NCBI GenBank assembly: GCA_901538445.1
Contig: LR594584.1
Span: 4,861,360-4,925,359 of the forward strand
Source: Gemmataceae bacterium
Lineage (GTDB): Bacteria; Planctomycetota; Planctomycetia; Gemmatales; Gemmataceae
Direction of reading: 5' to 3'
Length of the DNA stretch: 64,000 nt
This document shows, piece after piece, positions 31,057 to 38,556 of this stretch. A program made the position numbers and the translations under genes. Within the stretch, counting starts at the first letter, position 1. Every line of letters starts with the position of its first letter. The notes under the pieces were generated by a model, which searched no databases, was not told the DNA's origin, and saw only the letters and a list, made by a program, of their open reading frames with translations.

Positions 31057-31815
31057 CTACTCGCCCATGTGGGCGAGCACCGCCCGCAGCGGCGCGTCGG
31101 AGACGCGGACCACGCCCTCGAACGGGCGGTCGAGTTCCAGCACGACGTACAGCGCGCCGGACACCGACAGCATGCAGACGGTGAGCACGCCCACGGTGGT
31201 CGCGTTCCGCGGGGCGAGCAGGCCGAACCCGGCGAACAGCACGCCCTGCCAGACGCCCAGCATGACCAGCAGAAGCGTCGGGATCGACCGGTCGCTGTCG
31301 GCCGCGAGCCGCTGCCGCGCGTGCCCCAGCCCGACCAGGATGTCCTGCGCACGCCCCTTCAGCATCCGCTGGGCGTCGGTCCTGGGCTCGAGCGCCGCGA
31401 TCGCGTCGAAGAGCCCCTCGCCGATGCCCCGAGACGCGCCGCCGCTGTACTCGACCGGCGCGCCGTCGTGCGGCCAGAGCTGGTCGGTGATGGACTGCGT
31501 GAGGGCGCGGACCTGCGCCCGGGCCGGGGCCGTTTCCGGCCCGTACCGCCCGAGCACCCGGTCGAGGAGCCCCAACTGAGCGGCGAGGTCCTTCACCGTC
31601 GCGCTCTGCGCGTCGTAGATGCCCTTGGTGCTCGAGACGAGCAGCCCGAGGACGAGGGCCGCCAGGGTGCCGATGACCCCGAGCCCGAGCTTGATGACGT
31701 CACGGGACGCACTGTCGAGGTGGTGGTCGGGCAACCGGCGGGCGAGCCACAGCGCCGCGAGGGTGCCGGCGAGAACGGAACCGAACATCGCGGACGCGAG
31801 CGCGAGCGAACTCAT
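31057..31815 (-). CDS. Four-helix-type integral membrane protein (DUF4239-like)
   Basis: 252 residues with hydrophobic segments at about 5-24, 45-62, 180-200 and 208-228, arranged as two pairs around a hydrophilic, helical middle region (DAQSATVKDLAAQLGLLDRVLGRYG...). This layout matches the DUF4239 family of bestrophin-like membrane proteins. Function unknown. The last 25 codons are duplicated downstream of the neighbouring sulfatase gene (28344-28421). Start ATG 31815 gives the first membrane segment at once. Confidence 0.72.
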   Translation of the reverse strand: MSSLALASAMFGSVLAGTLAALWLARRLPDHHLDSASRDVIKLGLGVIGTLAALVLGLLVSSTKGIYDAQSATVKDLAAQLGLLDRVLGRYGPETAPARAQVRALTQSITDQLWPHDGAPVEYSGGASRGIGEGLFDAIAALEPRTDAQRMLKGRAQDILVGLGHARQRLAADSDRSIPTLLLVMLGVWQGVLFAGFGLLAPRNATTVGVLTVCMLSVSGALYVVLELDRPFEGVVRVSDAPLRAVLAHMGE

Positions 31816-31979
31816 GACCTCGGAGCCTCCCCGGGCGCTGGAGCGTGTGACCGGGCTCGTCTTAATCCTCGACCATGAGTTAGGCAATGCCCGGGTTGCC
31901 AGCAGTGGGCGGATCGGCGAAGGAATCTTCGCGAGCGGTGCCTCACGCCCCCCGCTCGCCCGACCCGGCTGAGGATGTG

Positions 31980-34037
31980 TCACTTCACCGGGAGCCACTG
32001 GACGGCGTCGACGACGACGTGGCCGTCGGTGACGCTGTCGTTCGTGATGGTGACGGTTGCGGCCTTGCCCTTCTCGAACTCGAACGTGCCCAGCGAGATC
32101 CACAGGCCGCCGATCGCCGGCGGCTTCTGCTGGTTCACCTTCACGGACGCCGTGCCGTCCTTGTGGCTGATCGTCACGGGCACGGACGTCGCGCGGTTCG
32201 CGTTCGGCGTGTACGCCAGCCGCACCTCGTACTTCCCAGCCTCGGGGAGGTCCGCGACGAACTTCGCGGACTGCTTCCCGCGGTCCTTCGCGGCGTCGTG
32301 CCGGTAGCCGGTGCCGACGAACGGCGTCGAAGCGCTACTGACCGCCTCGAACCCCTTCACCTCGGCGTCGGCGTCGTCCACGACCACGCCGGCGAGCTTC
32401 TTCGGGTCCACCGCGTCCGACCGCTTCGGCACGTCGAACTCCAGCACCTGCTTGTCGGCCACGAGCCGCTTGCGGAGCTTGTCGTAATCGACCTTCTGCA
32501 CGTCCACGTTGTCCTCGATGGCGAACACGGCGGCGGTCGCGGCGCTCTGGCCGAGGACCATGAACACCGGCTCCATGCGGATCGACCCGTAGGCGATGTG
32601 GGTGCTGCTCACGCACACCGGCACGAACAGGTTCGGGCACTCGCCGGCCTTCGGGACGATCGCCTTGTAGCTGATCCGGTACGGGCCGCCGGGGCTCTCC
32701 TGCACGTCGCCCTCGTTCTGCACGAACCCCTCGGGGGTGACGTACCGGGCGCAGTTGTGCGAGTCCATGTTGTACGACCCCATGCCGACCGACATCGGGG
32801 TCTCGCGCCTGCGGGTGCAGTCCTGCTCGCTCTGGACGTGGTCGCCGACGAGCCGCCGGGCTTCACGGATGTAGAGCTGGTGCGGCCAGTGGCCGGTGTC
32901 GGTGAACTCGTCCTTCGCCAGCCCCCACGGCTTCATTTGAGTCCGCACCTTCTCGGGCACCCGCGGGTGGTTCTGGAGCGCCCACATGAGCCCCTTCTGG
33001 TACGACAAGTGGGCGGCGACGATCTTCTCCCGCTCGGCGTAGCTCGCGTCCGGGTACTTGTAGTTCTGGCCGATGAAGTCGGTGCTCACCGCGAAGTTGT
33101 TGTTCGTGTCGGTCTTCCCGTTGGGCATCCGGTCCGGCTTCATCGGGACCCGCAGGTCGCCGGCCTCGAAATTCCGGAACAGCAGCTCGTACTTGGCCTC
33201 GTCGAAGTCGGCCGGCTTCTCGAACGGGACGCGGTTCGCGGCCACGTCCGTCATGCACATGCGGAAGCAGTACGCCTGGAGCCGCTTGTCAGCCTCGCCG
33301 TCGGCCGGCAGCGGGTCCGGGTCGATGCCGAACACCAAGCCGCTCTTCGGGTCGCCCGGCTTCACGTACGGATCGACCTTCACGACGAACTTGTGCGTGT
33401 GCCGGTTCCACTTCCGGGCGACGCCGTTCATCGTCTCGCCGAACTCCTTGTTCGCCTCGCGGCCGACCGCGTAGCTGACCCCCGCGGCGGCCATCAGGTC
33501 GCCCTCGTAGGTCGCGTCGATGAACACCTTGCCCGCGAACACCTTCCCGGACTCGGTCACCACCGACACGATCCGCTTGCCGTCGAGCTTCACGCCCTTG
33601 GCCCGGTCGAGCCGCTCGCCGAACACCACGTCCACCTTCGCCTCGGCGAGCATGTCGCGCAGCACCTTCTCGGCGACCTTGGGCTCGAACGCCCACATGG
33701 CGTCCTCGTCCTTGCGGTAGAACTTGTACCCGTCGCGCTTCTCGTGGACCCACGAAGCGTCGGCGTCGTAGTGCTTCTTCAGCCGCTGGTAGAACTCGCG
33801 GGACACGCCGCCGATCACCGCCTTGTTGCCGGAGTCGGTCCACCCGAGCCCACCGGACGTGAGCCCGCCGATGTGCTGGCCCGGCTCGATGAGGACGACC
33901 GACTTGCCCATGCGGGCGACCTGCACGGCCGCGGCGACGCCGCCCGCGGTGCCGCCGTACACGACGACGTCCGGGTCCGCGGCCGTTGCGCGACCCCCGG
34001 CGAGTAGGAGCGTGAGGAGGCAGGAGAGGCGAAGCAT
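31980..34037 (-). CDS. Exported FAD-dependent oxidoreductase with golvesin-like C-terminal domain
   Basis: 685 residues. Signal peptide (LRLSCLLTLLLAGGRATAA) followed by an FAD-binding start, DVVVYGGTAGGVAAAVQVARMGKSVVLIEP, then GGLTSGGLGWTD, VFIDATYEGDLMAAAGVSYAVGRE and, near residue 500, MEPVFMVLGQSAATAA. The last 130 residues are a beta-sandwich (VGTGYRHDAAKDRGKQSAKFVADLPEAGKYEVRLAY...), typical of the golvesin/xanthan-lyase-like tail. Such proteins are abundant in planctomycetes and thought to act on exported carbohydrates, with unknown substrate. It is divergent from the MFS gene. Confidence 0.88.
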   Translation of the reverse strand: MLRLSCLLTLLLAGGRATAADPDVVVYGGTAGGVAAAVQVARMGKSVVLIEPGQHIGGLTSGGLGWTDSGNKAVIGGVSREFYQRLKKHYDADASWVHEKRDGYKFYRKDEDAMWAFEPKVAEKVLRDMLAEAKVDVVFGERLDRAKGVKLDGKRIVSVVTESGKVFAGKVFIDATYEGDLMAAAGVSYAVGREANKEFGETMNGVARKWNRHTHKFVVKVDPYVKPGDPKSGLVFGIDPDPLPADGEADKRLQAYCFRMCMTDVAANRVPFEKPADFDEAKYELLFRNFEAGDLRVPMKPDRMPNGKTDTNNNFAVSTDFIGQNYKYPDASYAEREKIVAAHLSYQKGLMWALQNHPRVPEKVRTQMKPWGLAKDEFTDTGHWPHQLYIREARRLVGDHVQSEQDCTRRRETPMSVGMGSYNMDSHNCARYVTPEGFVQNEGDVQESPGGPYRISYKAIVPKAGECPNLFVPVCVSSTHIAYGSIRMEPVFMVLGQSAATAAVFAIEDNVDVQKVDYDKLRKRLVADKQVLEFDVPKRSDAVDPKKLAGVVVDDADAEVKGFEAVSSASTPFVGTGYRHDAAKDRGKQSAKFVADLPEAGKYEVRLAYTPNANRATSVPVTISHKDGTASVKVNQQKPPAIGGLWISLGTFEFEKGKAATVTITNDSVTDGHVVVDAVQWLPVK

Positions 34038-34173
34038 GTGGGAAGCTCCGGGACTGATGCGAACAGGTGGTAAACCGTCGGGAAGCCAATAAACAGGATT
34101 GCACCGCATAGGGTAGAGGCCGCGGGGCCGGTTTTGGACTGGGAATCCCGGGCGGTGGCACTCTGGAGCGCGT

Positions 34174-35514
34174 ATGTCTTCCGTTCCGGTTCCGGGCCGA
34201 GCGTGGGTCGTGACCGCCGCCGGCACGGCCGTCAACCTGTGCCTCGGCATCCTGTACGCCTGGAGCATCTGGAAGGCGGCGCTCGTGCCGAAGGACCCGG
34301 CCCTGTACGGCTCGCCGATGGCCGGGCTGAACGAGGGGTGGACGTACCTCTCGAACGCCCAGGCGACGCTCGCGTACTCGATCTGCGGGTTCACGTTCGC
34401 GCTGTGCATGATCCCCGGCGGCCGGCTTCAGGACCGGTACGGCGCGCGGGTCGGGGCGGTCGCCGGCGGGCTGTTCCTCGCGGCCGGGTGCATCATCGCG
34501 GGCCTGATGAAGAGCTACACCGGGCTCGTCGTCGGGTTCGGGCTCCTCGGCGGCATCGGCATGGGCCTGGGGTACGCCGCCGCGACCCCCGCGGCCGTGC
34601 GGTGGTTCCACAGCAGCCGCCGGGGGCTCATCGTCGGGCTCGTCGTCGCCGGGTACGGTGCGGCCGCCATCTACATCTCCCCGCTCGCCAAGTTCCTGAT
34701 CGGCGAGTACGGGTTGACGGGCAGCTTCGTCGGGCTCGGGGTCCTGTTCGCCGTGGTCGTGGTCGCCGCCGGCTCGATGCTGACGCCACCGCCCGCGGGC
34801 TACGTCGCCCCCGCCCCGCCGGCCGCACCGAACGCACCGAAGCCGGCCGCCGTCGTGGACTGGTCCGCCGGGGCGATGCTCAAGACGTGGCAGTTCTACG
34901 CGCTCGTGTTCCTGTTCATCGGGTCGGCGCAGTCCGGGTTGCTGGTGATCGGCAACGCCGCCCCACTGCTGGGCAAAGTCGCCGAGCCGGGGAGCTTCTT
35001 CGCGGTGAACGCCTGGCTGCTGGCGACGTTCGGCGGGTTCGTGAACGCCTCGGGCCGGGTCGGCACCGGCCGGTACTCGGACCGCATCGGCCGGCTGAAC
35101 GCCTACGCTCTGAACGGACTGGTCTCCGCCCTGTGCCTGTTCGCGGCCCCGTGGGTCGTCGCGCAGAAGGACGTGCTGGTGCTGTTCGTCATCATCGGGG
35201 TGATGTTCTGGCAGTACGGGGGCACTCTGGCGGTGATGCCGGCGATCACGGCCGACTACTTCGGGCCGAAGAACCTCGGGCTCAACTACGGGCTGGTGTT
35301 CCTCGGGTGGGGGATCGCGTTCTTCGTGCCGCAGGCGGCCGCCGCGATCGCCGACACCTACGGGAGCCTCGACCCGGCGTTCTACCTCTCGGGCGGGCTG
35401 CTCGCGGCGGCCGTACTCCTGAGCCGGGTGATCCACAGGCCCGAACCGGGCGAGCGAGGTGTGGCTGCAGGTTTGGGCAGTATTGGCGAGCGGGGGACTC
35501 ACGTCCCCCGGTAG
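34174..35514 (+). CDS. OxlT-like MFS transporter
   Basis: 446 residues, about 12 membrane segments. The N-terminal half has GTAVNLCLGILYAWSIWKAAL and GGRLQDRYGARVGAVAGG (motif A-type loop), as in the oxalate:formate antiporter family; the second half has GRYSDRIGRLNAYALNGL and MPAITADYFGPKNLGLNYGLVFLGWGIAF. Cargo is probably a small monocarboxylate or dicarboxylate. The last ten residues (SIGERGTHVPR) are encoded by a REP-like element (35484-35558), whose insertion has probably replaced the original C-terminus. Confidence 0.88.
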   Translation: MSSVPVPGRAWVVTAAGTAVNLCLGILYAWSIWKAALVPKDPALYGSPMAGLNEGWTYLSNAQATLAYSICGFTFALCMIPGGRLQDRYGARVGAVAGGLFLAAGCIIAGLMKSYTGLVVGFGLLGGIGMGLGYAAATPAAVRWFHSSRRGLIVGLVVAGYGAAAIYISPLAKFLIGEYGLTGSFVGLGVLFAVVVVAAGSMLTPPPAGYVAPAPPAAPNAPKPAAVVDWSAGAMLKTWQFYALVFLFIGSAQSGLLVIGNAAPLLGKVAEPGSFFAVNAWLLATFGGFVNASGRVGTGRYSDRIGRLNAYALNGLVSALCLFAAPWVVAQKDVLVLFVIIGVMFWQYGGTLAVMPAITADYFGPKNLGLNYGLVFLGWGIAFFVPQAAAAIADTYGSLDPAFYLSGGLLAAAVLLSRVIHRPEPGERGVAAGLGSIGERGTHVPR

Positions 35515-35558
35515 AACCGCCGTTCTCGTTCACCGGGGGGCTCACGTCCCCCGCTCGC
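35484..35558. repeat. REP-like palindromic element, class 1, copy B
   Basis: It begins GGCGAGCGGGGGACTCACGT and ends GCTCACGTCCCCCGCTCGCC, with GGTAGAACCGC inside. Both submodules have the same inner orientation here, unlike copies A and C. Its left half overlaps the end of the MFS coding region. Confidence 0.75.
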
Positions 35559-35594
35559 CCAACTCCACAGGGCACACGACCGCGGCGCTCCGGC

Positions 35595-35623
35595 TTCCAC
35601 GCGGTTCCGGCGGACGGTACAAT
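35595..35623 (+). promoter_or_regulatory. Predicted promoter of the DUF3307-DevB-DevC operon
   Basis: TTCCAC (35595-35600), a 17-base spacer and TACAAT (35618-35623). The start codon at 35648 lies 25 bases after the -10, with ACAGGG between as a weak ribosome-binding site. Confidence 0.5.
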
Positions 35624-35647
35624 CGGCGAACCTTACAGGGTCATTCC

Positions 35648-36028
35648 ATGCTGGTTGCGCTCCTGTTCTTCCTCATCACCACGCACGCGCTGATGGACTA
35701 CGCGCTCCAGTCGGACGCGATCGCCACGTGCAAGTGCCGCAAGTTCGAGAGCCCGGTCTCGAAGGCGGTGCCGTGGTACTACTGGCTCTCGGCCCACGCG
35801 ATCCTGCACGGCGCGTCGATCGGGGCCGTGGTCCGGTGGTTCGGGTTCGACTGGACCGCGGTCGCGACCCTCGCGCTCGCCGAGACCGTGCTGCACTGGT
35901 TCATCGACCTGGGGAAGTGCGAGCGGCTGTACGGCATCGACATCGACCAGGCGCTCCATGTCATGTGCCGCCTCGCGTGGTTCGCGCTGCTCGTGGGCGA
36001 GGTGTTCGGCCCGCTCCCGCCCGGCTGA
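35648..36028 (+). CDS. DUF3307-family membrane protein
   Basis: 126 residues with three to four hydrophobic segments (LVALLFFLITTHALMDYALQ; WYYWLSAHAILHGASIGAVV; ATLALAETVLHWFIDLGKCERL). The H-x-x-x-D and H-W-x-x-D residues in the membrane segments (HALMDY, HWFIDLGK) match the DUF3307 pattern. Function unknown. It ends eight bases before the DevB-like gene, so they are probably in one operon. Confidence 0.78.
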   Translation: MLVALLFFLITTHALMDYALQSDAIATCKCRKFESPVSKAVPWYYWLSAHAILHGASIGAVVRWFGFDWTAVATLALAETVLHWFIDLGKCERLYGIDIDQALHVMCRLAWFALLVGEVFGPLPPG

Positions 36029-36036
36029 GGTTCCCC

Positions 36037-37227
36037 ATGCGCTTCTCGACTCCGACCCGCCCCGGCCGCGGCCTCGAACTCGCGCTGGCGCTGCTCGCCG
36101 CCGTCGGGGCCGGCGGGGCCGCCGGGTACATGATCGCCCAGAACGCGGCGACCACCGCCCCGGCCGCCGAGCAACCCGCCGCGCGGCCCGACCGCGTCAC
36201 CTCGCTGGGCCGCCTCCAGCCGGCCGGCGGCGTCGTCCCGGTGTTCGGCCCGCCCGGCGACCGCATCGCCAAGATGTACCCGGTCAGCCCCGGCGACGCG
36301 CTCAAGGCCGGCACCCCGGTCGCCGAACTCGCGAGCCGCAAGGACCGGCTCCTCGAACTCCAAGTCGCCGAGACGCAGCAGCAGGAGGCGAACACGTCGC
36401 TCAAGTTCGCCCGCGTGGCCGGCGAGCAGAAGGTGCGTGCGGCCGAGGCCGAGCTGAGCCTCGCCAAGGCGAACAAGGTCGGCGACCTCGCGGCCCTCGA
36501 CGCCAGGCAGGCGTACCTCAAGCTCCAGGTCGAGACCGCCGGGGCGAGCGTGGCCCGGCTCGAAAAGCTGCGGGCCGGCGGGTCGCAAATCGCCGACGAG
36601 ACGATGGAGAAGGCGAAGCTCCTCGCGGCGCAGGCCGACGCCGAGTTCAAGGCCGGGGCCGCCGTCCGCAAGAAGACCGAGACGACCTACGACGAGACCG
36701 AGAAGGCCGCGACCGCGAAGGTGGACGCGGCGAAGGCCGAACTCGACGAGGCGCTCGCCCGCGTGCCGACGAAATCGACCGAGGAGAAGCTCGTCCTCGC
36801 CCGGCAGATGGCCGAGCAGACGGTCCTGAAGGCCCCGGTCGCCGGGACCGTGCTGAAGGTGGTCGGCCGCGAGGGCCAGCCGACCGGCCTCGACCCGGTG
36901 CTCCAGATGGCCGACCTGACCGCGATGACCGCGGTCGCCGAAGTCTACGAGGGCGACATCGAGCGGCTCTCGAAGTGGGTCCGGGCTGGGCCGGTGAAGG
37001 CCGAGATCAAGAACCCGGCGCTGCCGCGGGCGCTGACCGGCACGGTGCGGTCGGAGCAGGACATCTCGCGGATGATCGCGCGGAACCAGGTGTTCGCGAT
37101 GGGGCCGCGCGAGGACGCCGACCGGCGGGTGATCGAGGTGGTCGTCCACCTCGCCCCGGACGCGGTCGCTGACGCGAGCCGGTTCGTCGGGCTCCAGGTC
37201 ACCGTGACGCTGGAGCCCGGGAAGTGA
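36037..37227 (+). CDS. DevB-like periplasmic adaptor of an ABC exporter (HlyD family)
   Basis: 396 residues. An N-terminal anchor at about 14-33 (LELALALLAAVGAGGAAGYMIA) is followed by a biotinyl-lipoyl half motif (VTSLGRLQPAGGVV), a long coiled-coil hairpin from about 105 to 265 rich in Ala, Glu and Lys, the second lipoyl half (LKAPVAGTVLKVVGREGQ) and a beta-barrel ending in VTVTLEPGK. Adaptors of this kind join an inner-membrane ABC exporter to the outer membrane. The next gene, a DevC-like permease, overlaps its stop by four bases (GTGA). In cyanobacteria DevBCA exports heterocyst glycolipids; the cargo here is unknown. Confidence 0.87.
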   Translation: MRFSTPTRPGRGLELALALLAAVGAGGAAGYMIAQNAATTAPAAEQPAARPDRVTSLGRLQPAGGVVPVFGPPGDRIAKMYPVSPGDALKAGTPVAELASRKDRLLELQVAETQQQEANTSLKFARVAGEQKVRAAEAELSLAKANKVGDLAALDARQAYLKLQVETAGASVARLEKLRAGGSQIADETMEKAKLLAAQADAEFKAGAAVRKKTETTYDETEKAATAKVDAAKAELDEALARVPTKSTEEKLVLARQMAEQTVLKAPVAGTVLKVVGREGQPTGLDPVLQMADLTAMTAVAEVYEGDIERLSKWVRAGPVKAEIKNPALPRALTGTVRSEQDISRMIARNQVFAMGPREDADRRVIEVVVHLAPDAVADASRFVGLQVTVTLEPGK

Positions 37228-38441
37228 CCCCCCTGCGGCTCGCGTGGGCGAACCTGGCGCACAAGCGCGCCCGCACCGCGGTCGCGGCCGGCGGGGTCGC
37301 GTTCGCGGTCGTCCTCATCTTCATGGAACTCGGGCTCCTCGGCGGCGTCGGGCGCACCGCCACGATGCTCTTCGACCGGCTCAACTTCGACCTCTTCATC
37401 ACGTCCGCCGAGTACATGGACCTGAGCCGCACCGAGCAGTTCCCCCGGGCCCGGCTCGCGCAGGCCCGCGCCGTCGCGGCCGTCGAGGACGCGGTCCCGC
37501 TCTCCTACGCCGGAGGCGGCTGGCGCGCCCCCACCCGCACCGGGCCGTTCGGCACCACCCCCGGCGGCAGCGTGCTGTCGGTCAGCATGATCGCGGTCCC
37601 GCCGGGGCAGGTCGAGCGCGCGTTCCTCCTCGGCCCCGGCGGCGCGTTCGCGACCGCCGACGAGGCCCGCGCCGCGGGCGTCGCGATCGCGCGGCTCGAC
37701 GCCTTCCTCCTCGACCGGCTCTCGAAGCCCGAGTTCGGCACCGTGTCACAACTGATGGCCGCGTCGCAGGAGGGCACCGGCGACCCGGTCCGGCTCAACG
37801 ACATGCGGGCCACGGTCGCCGGGTCGTTCCGCCTCGGCACCGGGTTCAGTTGGAACGGGATGCTGCTCTCCAGCGAGGAGACGTTCGCCCGGTTCACCGG
37901 CCGCCCCGCCGACCGCATTGACTTCGGCCTTGTGCAACTCCGCGACGGGGCCGACGTGCTCGCGGCGCAGCGCGAGCTGCGGGCCGTGCTGCCGCCCGAC
38001 GTGAAGGTTCACACCCGCGAAGAGCTGAACGCCGAGGAGCGCCGGTACTGGCTGCGGCTCACGTCGATCGGCCAGTTCCTGATCGTGGCGGTGGTGCTGG
38101 CGGTCGCGGTCGGGGTGATCTTCGTCTACCAGATGATGGCGGCCGACATCCGCAACATGCTCCCCGAGTACGCGACCGTGAAGGCGCTCGGGTACCGCCC
38201 GGTGTACCTGACCCGCGTGGTGCTCGCGCAGGCCGGGCTGCTCGCACTGCTCGGGTACGCGCCGGGGTTCGCGGCGGCGCTGGGGCTGTACGCGGTGGCC
38301 CGGAACTTCGGCGGCATCCCGACGGGCATGACGGTCGAGGTGGCGGTCGGCGTACTGGTGCTGACGCTGGGGATGTGCCTGGCGTCGGGCCTGCTCGCGG
38401 TGCGGAAGGTCCACGCGGCCGACCCGGCCGACCTGTTCTGA
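37224..38441 (+). CDS. DevC-like ABC permease, paralogue 1 (FtsX-type)
   Basis: 405 residues. Topology is one N-terminal membrane segment (TAVAAGGVAFAVVLIFMELGLLGG), a large outer domain of about 220 residues and three C-terminal segments (IGQFLIVAVVLAVAVGVIFVYQMMA, AQAGLLALLGYAPGFAAALGLYAV, GVLVLTLGMCLASGLLAV), with the coupling segment EYATVKALGYRP. It starts at GTG 37224 within the DevB stop. A paralogue lies 2.6 kb downstream at 41072-42301. Its ATPase partner is probably encoded at 42291-43640. Confidence 0.87.
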   Translation: MTPLRLAWANLAHKRARTAVAAGGVAFAVVLIFMELGLLGGVGRTATMLFDRLNFDLFITSAEYMDLSRTEQFPRARLAQARAVAAVEDAVPLSYAGGGWRAPTRTGPFGTTPGGSVLSVSMIAVPPGQVERAFLLGPGGAFATADEARAAGVAIARLDAFLLDRLSKPEFGTVSQLMAASQEGTGDPVRLNDMRATVAGSFRLGTGFSWNGMLLSSEETFARFTGRPADRIDFGLVQLRDGADVLAAQRELRAVLPPDVKVHTREELNAEERRYWLRLTSIGQFLIVAVVLAVAVGVIFVYQMMAADIRNMLPEYATVKALGYRPVYLTRVVLAQAGLLALLGYAPGFAAALGLYAVARNFGGIPTGMTVEVAVGVLVLTLGMCLASGLLAVRKVHAADPADLF

Positions 38442-38450
38442 CCGCGGGGG

Positions 38451-38551
38451 GAGTGTTTAGTGTTTAGTGTTTAGTGTTTAGTGTTTGGACTGAGGGCAGC
38501 CCGATCTCACCCAGCCCAACCAGAGCCATCGGAACTAAACACTAAACACTC
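38451..38551. repeat. TTTAGTG heptad tandem repeat with inverted partner between convergent genes
   Basis: From about 38451 the word GTTTAGT is repeated in tandem about five times; 18 bases at 38451-38468 (GAGTGTTTAGTGTTTAGT) have an exact complement at 38534-38551. The block is strikingly AT-rich in a 70% GC setting. It sits between the ends of the permease and kinase genes and may serve as a bidirectional terminator. Confidence 0.65.
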
Positions 38552-38556
38552 TCAAG

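Noticed and set aside
28763-31579. Plus-strand open frame of 938 codons opposite the sulfatase
   Set aside because: Composition of an antisense shadow; the sulfatase on the other strand has full catalytic motifs.
31887-34007. Plus-strand open frame of 706 codons opposite the FAD oxidoreductase
   Set aside because: No recognisable domain and antisense composition; the minus-strand gene has a signal peptide and an FAD motif.
38453-38487. Tandem TTTAGTG repeats as a CRISPR array
   Set aside because: Seven-base units without spacers and with no cas genes; a simple tandem repeat with inverted partner fits better.
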